A DNA stretch of 64,000 bases, taken from Solea solea (lineage: Eukaryota; Chordata; Actinopteri; Pleuronectiformes; Soleidae). Below, piece by piece: positions 27,564 through 39,900 of this stretch. Positions within the stretch are counted from its first letter, which is position 1; every line of letters begins with the position of its first letter. The notes under the pieces were generated by a model. The model was not told the DNA's origin. It did not search any database and worked only from the letters and a program-made list of their open reading frames with translations. Both the position numbers and the translations under genes were made by a program. The stretch is from assembly GCF_958295425.1 (NCBI RefSeq), contig NC_081145.1, positions 12,311,099 through 12,375,098 on the forward strand, given 5' to 3'.

Positions 27564-28731
27564 TTTAAGGATAAATTTTTTTAATAATATTAAGTATTAA
27601 TTTAGCTGATGCAACAAGAACATTTGAATTGCTCTTTGATCATTTTTTATCTTTTGCATCTCAATCAGTGCCAGCAAAGCAAATTAATATATATTATGCA
27701 TACTGAACCAACGGAACATATTCTCATCGAGTTATTAAAATGGCAATTCATCCTGTGACATCTAAAAAGAAATTCTAGGTAAATGTGTAAAAGTTTTTTT
27801 CTTTTACCTTATTATTGACATTTACTGTCTCAAACTAAAGGTAAATATACATATAAAACTAACGTCAGTATTTTGAAGTATACTTTAATAACAAATCTAA
27901 ATTGTAGAGAGTTTGTCACACTTGAGACACTTGAACCATGTTGAAAATATCACATTAAACTAGTATTGCATGTTTTTTCCACGATCATGAGAGGATGTCA
28001 CCCGGCCGACCTGGTAATATAATAACAATCATTCTAATCAGTATTTCTCAACATGGATATTTTATTGCATTCATAATGTGAAAATCTGGCAATGCTGTAT
28101 TTTACAGGTCTCTCATTTCTTAATAAAGACTTACTAATTCTTGGACAGAACTGGACAGTTTTATAGTAAAAAGTGTACAAAACAGACACAGTATTCAGTT
28201 GGTTTACCTTGAATTTGGTTAGCCAAATAATGAAACATACATGGATAAATTATTTTTCAATAATTAAGTCATACTTTGTGTTTCAGTGCCTTTGATAAAG
28301 TTCAAATTTAGGCACTAATTATAAACAAATCGGTGAAATGCATAGAAATAACTGAACAATACGGTCAGACTGGAGTGACAGTGTTTGACTACATAAAACT
28401 TCACAAAGACTAAAACAACATAAATCCTGAATTCCAGTGTGTATGACAAAAAAGTATTATCACGTGTTTAAGTATTTTCAACTATTTGTAACTAAGTTTT
28501 GATGTTTTTTTGCAATCTGTCTGGTATTGCTGGTGCAGTTTTCATTAGTCTCCAGCAGGTAGCACTGCAGAGACAATGTCTCTCCTCACTGTTCTAATTA
28601 ATGAATCCATGTGAATGTCAGATGCATGATTAAAGCCTGCACAGGCCATAGAAAGTTCATTAGTCAGTGTTTTGTTCCCTTTAAAGTCACAGGGAAAAGG
28701 CAAAGTATCAGTTGGAGCAGAGATTCCTTTC

Positions 28732-31155
28732 CTAAACCATGTTATTGTTGAGTTTGGTCCACTCAAAAATGTCCTGCTCGCACACAATGTCTGAGTTGAT
28801 GAGCAGGTAGCGGTCCCCCACACAGAAGTGTTTCTGGCAGGCAGCACACTTGAAGCACTCCAGGTGATAAACCTTGTCCCGCACACGCATCGTCATCTCA
28901 AACGCCCGGATCCTCTTCTCACAGGAAGCACACAGGCCGTCTTGACCGAAAAGTCTGCAAGAATGACAAGATGACAGTGTGTAAACATCCAATCAGCCTT
29001 AATAGCGTTCATCTGTAACAAGACATCCAAAGCTCCCACTACAATGTCCGAGTTATTACAAACACACAAAATCTTGGTATAGTACCAAACTGTTTCCTCC
29101 TATAAGTATGGAATGCTATAATATGCTCACTGTAAATTATTTTCAGGATATCAGAGGTGTTTTATTTTACAATTATTACTGTATGTGTGGCTTTTACAGG
29201 AGACAATACAGAGTGATGTAGATGTGATATGGAGTTACATATAGTATTTATACAGGTAAATGTTGCTAAATCACATGAAATACATACAGTAAATTGCTGA
29301 GAACGTAATGCAACTAGCAGCCAGACAGTTTACTGTGAATGTACATTATGGGACAGAGAGTGGAGTGTTTTAAAAGGAATACAGCATATGACACATTGTG
29401 ACAATAGATTAATCCACTTTTCTTTTATTGTCTGAACTAGGAATGTGGTTAACAGGTTTAATTTAAAGCTGCAGTGTGTAACCTTTGGTGGTTTTGTTGT
29501 TGTATTTGGTCTTCGTAAACAGAAACAATGTACTGTTTGCTGATTCTTTTATCTGAAAATGCGCTTCGTCAAGCAAAACTATCAGACCTGATTGAGGAAG
29601 CGTCCGTGTGTATGTATCGGGAATGCAGGGGCAAGAAGCATTTCTCCCCAACTGCTGAATGACCAGGTTTACTAAACAGTAGAAATTACTTCTGTAAGTT
29701 TTGATGGACACCACTTTGTGTTTTCAGTCGTACTCCAACTTGTTTGCAGTCGTCTCGCTTTACTAGTGCAGTGTTGCTGCTGCCGCCGTCTGTCTTGACA
29801 TGAAACAAATAAAATCTTGGGTGCAGCTGTAAAAACTGCTGTACTGAGACTAATAGAGAGAGATGTGTGGAGCTCATAGGCTTAAACGTTATTGTGCGAA
29901 CTCATATGAAAATGGTTTGAATGTAACAGACATTTGTTAATATTTAAAAAAGTTACGCACTACAGCTTTAAAGGAAAAGGCTCAATAATAACCAACTACA
30001 ATGTAGACCTCAGTTTTCAATAGTGAATCACTGAGAAATAACCAGAAATTACATCATTTTTTATCACTGTGTTATAAAATGACTAACCTGAGGTAGTCTC
30101 TTCGACATAATTTTCTCCCCAGCTTGTAGTAGAGTCGACGGCCGACCTCCCCCAGCCGACAGCCGCACAGGTCACAGCTCAGACAGTCCTCGTGCCAGTA
30201 TTGTTCTATGGCCTTGAGGAAAAAACGGTCACCAATGCTCTGCTGACACCCGCCACAGGTCAACAGAGAGGGCGGCATCTGGAGGACCTCATCCACTGGC
30301 TCCCTGGAGAATAAAGACATTTTGATATAAAATGAAATATTCCACAGCTGCAACCAATGAGTTGGGATGGGAATTGGTATCGGTCAGTATCAGCTACAGT
30401 AGATACTCAAGTTTATGATATCGGTGTCAGTATCAGGACATCCCTACTAATAAGTGATTTCCTCAGTTATTTATTAAAGAAGTTGGCCCCTAAAATGTCA
30501 GAAATAGAGGGAAAGGCCTAATATGGTCTCTTGACGCTAAAATATTTATGTTGGTGACCAGATTGTTCAAAATAGTGTTTTTGTTCATGATGTATCTGTT
30601 TGCTCACCCTGTGTTACTTGAACATTTGCACTTTGCTGGTGTCCACCTGAGGGAGCCATTGGGTACTTCTGTTAAACAGCCTACAGCAGAGAAGCCTCAG
30701 AGCCTTTTAGAGCTGCTTTAAAAAACGGTGGCGTGTCTACATATTTACAGATAAAAAAAAACTGTACAATAATATAAGAGTGAATAACTTGACTTAAATT
30801 GGGCTTGTTTTCACATCTATGTTATTCTCCACAGAACCTTCTGTCAGTCCTGACCTCATTCTACTATCACATCATTAACGACGGTGCGTCATTGAAATAT
30901 TCACAATATTACAGGTTAATGTTGGACTGAGAGCAGCTCACAGTCAAACTCAAAAACTAAAGCATGGATTTTCGATTTAAAAGAAAATTGCATGGAATGT
31001 AGGTTATTACCCAAAGAACAAAAACAGTAGTGATCCATAACCCACAGCGCATTGACCATGCGCTCTTTAATAAGTGTTTTTTTTATTATATATGAAATTA
31101 TTTCGGCAACTTACTCGTTGGCTTCCAGCGTCTTCCTCTCTATGGTGGATGACAT
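28732..31155 (-). CDS. lmo2: LIM domain only 2 (rhombotin-2), complete coding region
   Basis: Nuclear LIM-only adaptor that bridges TAL1/E-protein, GATA1/2 and LDB1 in blood and endothelial precursors (known for the family). Coding exons (minus): 31115-31155, 30088-30303 and 28732-28954; 480 bp, 159 aa against 158 in human. The start MSSTIERK matches human MSSAIERK. LIM1 (about residues 30-86) shows C30, C33, H51, C54, C57 and C60; LIM2 (about 94-155) begins CASC. Splice sites are GTAAGT after codon 14, then GTTAGC-type GT after the split Arg codon 86, with AG acceptors at both downstream exons. The C terminus reads WTKLNNNMV where human has WTKINGMI. No disabling change is seen. A TTAA-ended MITE (29463-29971) sits in intron 2 and a hAT-like scrap beyond exon 2 in intron 1. 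The 3' end was not placed. Confidence 0.97.
29463..29971. mobile_element. TTAA-ended MITE, about 509 bp, in lmo2 intron 2
   Basis: The left end TTAAAGCTGCAGTGTGTAAC and the reverse-complemented right end TTAAAGCTGTAGTGCGTAAC form terminal inverted repeats, with 21 of 25 positions matching. No transposase is encoded. The ends resemble those of the element at 3559-3902 (TTAAAG, then CAGTGTGTAA), suggesting the same superfamily. Confidence 0.65.
30362..30446. mobile_element. Short hAT-like MITE scrap
   Basis: It lies in lmo2 intron 1. The right end GGACATCCCTA and the internal GGTATCGG...CAGTATCA repeats resemble a common fish hAT non-autonomous element with TAGGGATGTCC termini. The left end is only partly complementary. 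The identification is from memory of the family's look. Confidence 0.4.
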
Positions 31156-31800
31156 TCCTGTCAGATGATGTCCAGCCTGATCCAGTTGAGTCTTCAGTGT
31201 CCACACAGTCTTCAACTCAGCGGTTACCTGTGAACCAGTGTGCGGGCAGACTGGAGCCAAAACCTGCTGCACCTGCTCCCGCAAGATTACGAGACGCCGT
31301 TTGCGCGTGTTGTGTGTGTCAAACGCACAGACAGTCGGCTGCGGTGGAAATGGCCGCAAACCAAAAAAAGCCGCTGGTGGTGGTGGTGGAGGACATTGTC
31401 ATCATTTCCTGATGCAGTAACCCGGGGTGACACTTCATATCTCTCAGATAGACACAATCATCCTGCTGCAGCCACTTTGGACACTTTATGAATCAAACCA
31501 TGGTCATTGGCGTGGATCTCCGTGTCCGTGCGTCTTTTTGTGTGGGGTGACTCCGCTCACTCCTGCACATCACCGTTATTGTGCAGCAGCAGCAGCAGCA
31601 GCAGCGGCGGTGTGTGTTTGGTTTAAATGCGTCTGGCCCCCCTTGCTCTCTGCTTTCGTTTCCTTCTTCCTGCTCACGACTGTTTGACAATGGGGGGAAA
31701 TCGGTCTTAAAGCGGCAGTTTTGCTGTGCACAGTCTGTCCTGGCTGTCAGGCGTGCAGCAGCAGCAGCAGCAGCAGGGTCGTGACTGAGACTAATGAGTT
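31156..31800 (-). promoter_or_regulatory. lmo2: lmo2 5' UTR and proximal promoter region (inferred)
   Basis: The region just upstream of the lmo2 start codon is GC-richer than its surroundings. It carries two (CAG)n runs (31579-31602 and 31756-31779) and an AGGAAATGAT motif (ETS-type GGAA core, minus strand) near 31400. ETS sites are known in the mammalian LMO2 proximal promoter, but this match is short. The frame of the lmo2 start stays open upstream to an ATG at 31359. Confidence 0.4.
31579..31602. repeat. (CAG)n trinucleotide repeat
   Basis: Seven to eight CAG units followed by two CGG upstream of lmo2. A second run of seven CAG units is at 31756-31779. Neither lies in a recognised reading frame. 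Confidence 0.85.
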
Positions 31801-34800
31801 CATTACATGCTTTGCTTCACCTTAGAGCCGATAGGACAAAAGATAAACAGTCACGATTCAATTACACTACAATGACCCTTTGTTTTGTCTGTTAACCACA
31901 GCAAGTCTCATTAACAACCTTCACAGACTGCACAAGTTGTTACTGATCGTTTATAAATAATTCAGATCACAGGTCATGACATTATGTTCTCAGGAAGTTT
32001 TATATTATACAATACTTGAGAATGTGTGCTATATAACAGTTACATAAACCGCCAAACTTATAAATGAAAATGTACATTATTTTTTAAATAAAGCATTAAA
32101 TGAAACTTGTCTTACAACAAAATATAAGAATACCCAGAAGCAGCAATTATTTTCAGTGTGTTTTTGCACAAGTTAATAACTTTTTTGCACAAAATATTGT
32201 TCTGACAGGTCTGTCATTCATAATGATTGCTTTTAATTTTGATACATTGAAACATTTAATGATAAAACTTCTTTTACTCATGCAGAATTTTTAAGTTGAG
32301 TTTATTATTATGAGGGTGTCATGGCAATTGTGACATTATTTGTCACTAGATCTCAGCACTCCGTCACTGTACATTAAAGTCCGTCAACGTTATTAGTGTG
32401 TTATGCAGGTTACACTCTCACCTAATGTCAGCAGGGACTGGATAAGCATTAGAGACTGAATGACAGGATTATTCCTTAATGTGTAAACAACATTAAATGA
32501 TCCAGCTGTTTGGATGGAGTTTTTTTTAACTTGATACGTGTAAAATGTCAGCATGTAATGTTTCAAGTATCAGTATAAGATTTAAGATAAAAAAAAAAGA
32601 AAGTATAATATATGAGGGTCAGGAGACAGAATAGTGCACAAATGTATAAAATGGTAAAAGAAGATGAAGATGAAGAAGGTTGTCAGGGAAAAAGCACTGG
32701 GATATGTCTACATAGCTGGTGTCCTCACACACAGCCTTTCCTTTTCAAACCAGAACTGCTTTTGGCCCTTCTTCTTATCTGCTGCCAGTGCCTTGGGGCT
32801 GCCTGCAGGAGGGAGGGGCATAGACAGCAGTTGGACTGGGCAGAGAGATAAAGCACCTCAACTCCAGCAGCTACAGTCAGCTCTTAAGCCAGATGCAATG
32901 GAATACAATTGTGGGCAAACTGTAAATATAGGCTGAAAACTTCCCTTGCACTGGGCACTCACCAATCTGAGAAAGCCAAGCAGCAAAGTGAGTGTGGTAC
33001 TGTTTCATGCCAGCTCCTCAGAAAGCAGGACACCTTTAGAGTGAAATTAAAAAAAATGGGAAAAAAAGAACAAATGTTTTTTTTTTTTGTATAACACAAT
33101 GCAACAGCAATGGTGTATTTACTTGTCTTGTTTTGCACCCAACAAAGACTCTTTGAGAGTTTTGACACACTTGAGTACATTTACTAGACATGAGAATTGT
33201 GAAACAAGAGAAAGGCTTCAGATGTGACACAGTGACACCAAAGCATCCATGACTTCCTGCAGATTTGACTTAGAAAGCCCAGAGGATATGCATCTTACAC
33301 ACAGAGATGACACTTTCTTTGGGGGTTGGTGCACACTGCATTCACTTCCTGCAGCTCTTTACATGACGGCATACCCACATGGCTTCCCAGATAGACAGGT
33401 TGACTCCAGATGGCTCAGCATGATAGCAGAATTTAAGTTTTCAGTGCACTAGACTTGCTCATTATTGGTGAAAAACTCTTATCTGTGTAGCAGGGGTTCC
33501 CAAATGTCATTAGATAGAAGCTGCACTTTACTGCAGACTTGAAATTGATTTACCACTCCTTCTTCATAACATTGTTAAAAGCTTTGTGTCTCAATTTCAG
33601 TTTTTTAGAAGAATTGTAATATTTCAATCATTCATTTTATGCAGTGGCCTTTCATCCCTGCCTGGAGTCTGGAAGCAAATAGTTAAGAATATAGAAATGC
33701 TTTTGGGAAGTGGTGTCACTCATATCCAACTTCCTGTTTTGCCTGTTGGGTCCTGAGAGCATTATGGAGTTGAAAGCTGTGTGGAATTTGAGGGCAGTTG
33801 GAAAATGAGCGTTGCCACGAAGGAAAAAGTGAAATTCTATTGAACAGCTCTGGCTCTTTCCTTCTATCATTGTTCAAACAAAGTGTACAAGTCTCAAATT
33901 CATCTAGCTTCTAAATATTATCTTGTTTCATCATTACAGATTTTTGAATTGGACTGTGAACTAAAACTGTGACCCACAGGCTGCAGCATGAAATATAGGC
34001 TTAAAGGCCTGTTTCCTGAAATAACAGAGCTGTGGACATAGTGTTGGCTCCAGAGCAGCAATAGCATAACAGACATCTTCCTGTCTGATCTGAAACAAAG
34101 TGATTTTTTAAAAACCTCCCTCTGAGAAGTCACTGGTCTACAAAGGTAGGAATATTTCATTGTTCCCTGTTAACGCATGGGGTTAAACTAAAGCACTGTG
34201 AGATTGATTGTAAGCTTCAAAATGCCAAGGTGTAAAGATCAGAGGTCAGATGAGAAACCATCCTGGTATTCTTTCAGAGAATGGCTGGTGTTCGCTGTTG
34301 TTGTTTAATTGAGATACAGCAGGCTGCGGAAATGAGTCATTTGTTGAAAAGGAGCTTCACTTACCCTCGGGATCCTCCTATAATCAGTATTATCCTTAAA
34401 AGAAAACACTTTCAGTGGAACAGTGCAATCAAAAAACCATGCAGCCATGTTAACTGCTTCCTGTATTTGGCAAAACAAAAGAAGGCTGCTTTCACATTCT
34501 TTACAGAGCAATGGTCAGTTTACTTGCCATAATGAAACATGTGAGCAAAACTCCAAAGTGAACTAAAACCATGAAACACAAATTAGTTAAGTGAAAAAGT
34601 ATGTGAAAATTATCTTCACTCTAATGGGAGATCTGTCAATGAAACTGTTGAAAATAGAGGCAAGTTGGGACTATCCACAGTTTCTGGAAGGTACTGAGTA
34701 AGTTTAAAAACGTCTGTTAATGTTATTTTGTTGATCATACTGCTGAGCTTTACTGCCACCTGGTGATATGAATTACAATTACAATTTTGGACAGAGAAAG

Positions 34801-35580
34801 TAGTTTTGTTTGTGCATTTATGTTTTGACAGAAAGCACCACTTTTTATTATGATTTAATGACAGTGATTTAATGAATTATAATAATAAAAAATATGTACT
34901 TTTCATCTCTGAGTTTGCAGTATGCCAGTATGAGTGGGTTTGTGTTTGTAAAACTTAAAAACATGAATAGTTTTCATTATCATTATTATGATTATGATTA
35001 TTGTTATTATCATCATTGTTATTATTGTTATTATTATTATTATCATTGTTATTATCATTATTATTATTGTTAATATAAGTATTATTATTATTATCATTAT
35101 TGTTAGCAGTAGTAGTATTTTGGAGCCATCTATGTACACGTCGCATTTTACACACTTTAATTTAGAAATATATAAGTATCAGCTCTGTTTTAATTGTTTG
35201 TTTCGGTGAATTTGTTTGAAACGATAAGATGATGTTTGTGAATGAGACAGCTGTGTACGTGCACATGGCAGCACTTGTAGCAGCGGCTGCAGAGAAAGAT
35301 GCTGTAAAGACACAGGGAAGGATGGAGAAAAGAAACCTCATCAAAGCTAGTGATTGTGCAGATTTTTAGCCGAGAGGCTGTGGAGCTGTTTGCCTGACCA
35401 CAAATAACAACTTTATAATATGTAATTGCAGCAAGATTGGAGATGTCAAATTAATAAATTTCAGTATATTTCAAAGTAATATGATACTGTTGTTTAGAAC
35501 AAAACTGTGATTTATCAAGGCCTAATGTGTAGTTTATGTAGATCGGCATATATTTGACTGCTATAAACGGACCTCCTCCT
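31800..35580. other. lmo2-caprin1 intergenic region, no gene seen
   Basis: Divergent intergenic space between the 5' ends of lmo2 (minus) and caprin1 (plus). It is AT-rich, with a large ATT/GTT/ATC microsatellite at 34973-35105. ORFs are under 95 codons with no recognisable domain. No RNA gene is recognised. Confidence 0.5.
34973..35105. repeat. Compound (ATT/GTT/ATC)n trinucleotide microsatellite
   Basis: About 130 bp of interrupted ATT, GTT, ATC and ATG triplets. It yields repetitive Ile/Asn-rich frames on both strands that are not genes. Confidence 0.9.
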
Positions 35581-35584
35581 TTAT

Positions 35585-35920
35585 AAAGAGTTTCTCCGTC
35601 TTTCGAACCGTCTCAGTTGTCGGTGAGGCCGGCGGGGCGGATCCCACACTAGAGTGAAAGAGAAAATAAAGCAACACAACAATAATAACAACAACTTGGC
35701 CGTTTCGTGCACTTCGCTAGCAAGCTCCCCTGTGGATATAAAATATCAAGGTGGGTGACTCGGGAGACACGCCGCGGTGCGAGCTCGGCTCCCGACCGGC
35801 TGTTGACTAGCACGCCTCGCTGCCGGGAGCTAGCAGTGCATGAGGATGCTAAGTCAGTGCTGTGTGCTAATGGACAGGGCCGTTTACCGAACTCCCTGAG
35901 CTGACCACACTTGTGAGGCA
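35585..35920 (+). promoter_or_regulatory. caprin1: GC-rich candidate promoter / non-coding exon 1 of caprin1
   Basis: A local GC- and CpG-rich segment (GCCGGCGGGGCGG near 35628, CGCCGCGGTGCGAGCTCGG near 35770) in otherwise AT-rich DNA, about 1.1 kb before the caprin1 start codon. The coding sequence begins exactly at a splice acceptor (36921/36922), so an upstream non-coding exon is required and this is the best place for it. Exact start and donor are not determined. Confidence 0.45.
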
Positions 35921-36921
35921 ACATTGGGCCACAGACCCGCCACGACACGACTTTGTAGCACATCACAAAAAGAACAACAATTTTATACTCATACAATATT
36001 ATAAAAGAGAGTTAAATGGCTCCTCTTTACTTCACCCAGAGTTGGCTTTAAAGTTAACCAGTTGTTATGATGTCGGCTATGTTTGTATTTACGAAGCTAT
36101 ACATCGTTGTAATATAGCGGTAACATCTGGGCAACACGGATTTTGCAGGCCAAATCTGTGTTGCGCGTCTTGAGCGATCATATCCGACCTGTCATTATTC
36201 CGTGTCATCACCTGTGCAATTGCACGTTTGTAAAAACTGGTATTCTAAATGCGACATGTGATTCCTTTGAGATCTGTTTTAGAGCTTCATCTAATGAATA
36301 TTTTCGAATTTGATTAATCTGCTGATTACTTTCTGGATTAGTCTTGCACCTCAGGGTGATGTCATCGAAGTCCTTGTTTCGTAACCTGACAAAATAATGT
36401 CAAAATTACTTGATAAGCTGAAACTGTATAAAATCATCTTTTTCCAACATTACATTTTTCGTAATTAATATTTCTGGTCATTAATATCCTATATGTTATG
36501 CTATCAGATGTAATGTCATGTAGAGATGACAGACTCGTTTTGAAGTGTGCCTGACAGAGAATGTATCATTACAATTTTGCAAAATGATTTAAATATTGAT
36601 ACTAAAATGCCCAAGTTTAATTCTAGGCCTAAATGTGATGGTAATATGAGCTAAGAAACTGATGGATACTTATTTTTTGAGGAGGCATCAGATTAATCTT
36701 GTGTCCTGATGCAGATGAACAGTGTCATACCTGGAGTATCTGTTACTCAGACTTAAAATCTGAACTTTAAGCATGAAATTAAATGGTATTCTTTTTCGAA
36801 GTAACATAAGCAATTACAGACTCAGTGGGCAATGCAAATTAACTACTTTTTGACAGTTCATTGACTAAACGACAAAGATTATTGAAGTTAAAAGAAAATG
36901 GTTTCATACTTTCATTTTTAG

Positions 36922-39900
36922 ATGCCCTCAGCAATGAATGCAAACAGAGCACTGCAGACTGCCAGCCCAGATGTGGGATCCGCTCCAGGATCAATGGGCA
37001 ATGTTCCACTTGGAGGGGGACAGTCGGAAGTTTTGAAGCAAGTGCTGGGTGTCATTGAGAAGAAGGTCCGCAACATGGAAAAGAAAAAGGTTAGACCTTT
37101 CATTCTAGTTCTTCCAGAAAGCACCTACTGTAGATACATCTCTTACTGAAAGAAAACAATAGTTTTTCTATGTAATGTATTAACTTTTTTAATGTTTTTG
37201 ATGGTCTACAGAGCAAACTGGATGATTATCAAGTCAGGAAGGAGAGTGGGGAACGACTCAATCAGGACCAGCTGGTAGGTACATTGAAGCCTGCATCATT
37301 TTGTTCAAGAACATGCAAACCTTGTGATAAAATTATTTTATATCAATATGTGAAATGTTGATTTCTTCTTCATTTTGTAGGAGGCCCTCTCCAAATATCA
37401 AGAAATCACGCATAATTTGGAATTTGCACGAGAGTTGCAGAAGACATTCGTGACACTGGGACAAGATGTAATGCTGACTTTACATATCTGTGCTGCTTCA
37501 GAGTGGTGTCTGTCCTGACTTTTGAAGCTCAAGTTTTATGCCACTTTTTGTTTATTATCATTAGCTCCAGAAGGTGGTAAAGAAGTCTGTGCGGCGGGAG
37601 CAGCTGCAGCGCGATGAAGCAGAACAGAGGAGGCTGAGGACAATCCTGGAGTTGCAGTTCCTCCTGGACCGACTGGGAGATGAAACTGTGCGACAGGACC
37701 TGAAGCAGGGACTCTGTGGCTCACCACTGTTGACAGATGCAGACCTTGCAGCTTTTGATGAGTTCTACAAATTAGTTGGGCCAGATCGAGATCAAAGTGT
37801 TAGGTAGGTCCGAGCTGCCAAGGCTTTAATATCTGGATTAGTTTAAGATGTAAAACACTGTGTTTTTTGTTTTTTTTGATCAGTCAATCATGCAACATCT
37901 CTACACATCTCAGGTTGGTTGACCAGTATGAAGAAGCATCGGTGCATCTCTGGGACCTGTTGGAAGGAAAGGACATGGCTGTGGTTGGGACAACATGTGA
38001 GCAAAAATTTTCAATATTTGAACAATTGTGAACATTAGAACAAATGTGATGATAATCTATTTTTTTGATGATATTTTCAAACCTAATATGTTTTTGTATA
38101 GAACATAAGACATGTGAGACATGACGGCTTTATTTAGATTAAGCTGGTGGTCTCTATTTTTAGTAGAACATGTTATCCGATGGTATATGATCAGTCATCA
38201 ACAAGCTTATAGTAAAGTTGGCCACAGGCCCAGGGCAAAAGACACAGAACAATACTGCTATATAACACTATCTTATCATATGATACTGCAGGCTATAAAC
38301 TAGTCTTCATTTAATAGTGTTGTGTGTACTGTATTTTGTTAATACAAAAAAAAAAATAAGGCCTTGGGTATTTTGGCGTACTGCATTCTCAGTGATCTGG
38401 CCTTGGGAAATACACTGCTGCATTCTGCTCGAGGGCTGAGCACCATGGGCTTATCCTGACTCAGCAGTGTGGCAGGGTGCCAGTGGCCCTGTTGCCTGTG
38501 GTTCCACTGGTCAAGTCACATTAGGATACTGGTGACCCAGTTCGCTGGAGTGACACAAGCCACCCATTTTACTTTTTGTAAGGAGGTCTCATTTGGTGAG
38601 TCAGGGTGCTATTTATTCAGGGTTGAGCAGACGGTAAAGGAAATAATACTGCCCTGCTTTTTCTGAAGAACTAAAAGTGGAAAAGTCTGTGCTGAAGGAT
38701 TAGTGTTCTTTAGTATATTACAACTCATTCTTGATGTAGCAGCCTCTTTCTAATCTAATCAGCCACTACTTTTTTTTTTCAACATTCCGCTACTAACAGG
38801 TTAAATACTGAATAATGCCAGGGTTAAGGCAGTACTATATCTTATTAATGGCACAGTGTACTGTAAAATGGTATAAAAACTGATGTACACCTTTTTTTTT
38901 AAATATGCCCAAATGGAGAAACTCAGCCGTGCATTTCCTTTTGTAATAATGGCAATCATTATTGCGCTCTTGGAATTATTTTTCCACATTCCAGCTTAAT
39001 TTGTGTTGCCTGTCACCTCTGAGCTTAACCTGACACACTAACCCTGAGCTGCCACCATAAGGAAACAGTTTCACTGTAAAATTCAAACAAATGTAAAGGA
39101 TGTGTACACTTCAATTTGTAACAGGTAATAATTGTGAAATACTCTGTTTACTGTGAAACTTGCTGAGGTTATTATACTGTGAAAATCTCGTAGGCCTAAT
39201 TCATGTTATTAGAGACATAAGTTCATCCTGTTTTTTTTTGTTTTTGTTTTTTTATTCAACAACTGAACTTTTTCAGTGCCTTAGTTGGACTAAATGAACA
39301 CAATATGTTTGGCTTGCTTGGCCTGTGTGTGGTTATTATTGATATATTCACATGACTTAATTGACTGCGATATTTTAGCTCTCCTTTACAATTGTCACTT
39401 TAGTCTCAGTTTAATGTAACCCATTTGTTTTTAAGGTCTTTTTAAGAAGAGTATCTTGACTTTAATTACCTGACATTTTGATACAAGTCTAACCATGTTT
39501 TTCTTCTACTAGACAAAGCACTGAGGGAGACCTTGGACCAGGTTCTGCAGAGCGGGTACTTTGACAGGGTCCAGTCTCATCAAAATGGAGTTTGTGAGGA
39601 GGAAGAGGAGGAGGAGCCGGCAGCAGTGGCAGCAGTGGCAGCAGTGGCAGCAGCAGCAGCAGCACCTGGAGCAGCTGAATCGTCGGAAGCTGAGGAGCAG
39701 ACGGTTGATCAAGGTCCTGACTTTTCTCTTAAGTCATCCTGCACCAAACCTGACTGTTTAAAATGTGTATGTACTCGAGTAAGAAAGAGATCAGCATAGC
39801 CAACTAAACTATCCTCTCTCTCTCTTTGCAGAAACTGAAATAATTGAGGAGTTCACAGAGCCCATTGAGGTGGAAACGACAGAAGTGAGATTAACGTTCC

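Larger units (their letters stand above)
7122..28731. other. alx4-lmo2 intergenic region without recognisable genes
   Basis: About 21.6 kb between divergently placed gene ends (alx4 5' end, lmo2 3' end). ORFs are all shorter than about 130 codons and none shows family similarity except a Tc1 transposase remnant near 10.5 kb. Individually listed repeats sit at 7801, 8500, 10451, 12263, 12503, 14912, 25016 and 27488. In other vertebrates the flanks of developmental genes such as alx4 and lmo2 carry distant enhancers, so conserved non-coding elements may be here, but a single sequence cannot show conservation. Confidence 0.55.

Noticed and set aside
28545..28886. 113-codon minus-strand frame overlapping lmo2 exon 3
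   Set aside because: A shadow frame of lmo2 exon 3; the correct frame gives the LIM2 domain.
34903..35209. Ile- and Asn-rich frames on both strands
   Set aside because: Direct product of the ATT/GTT/ATC microsatellite.
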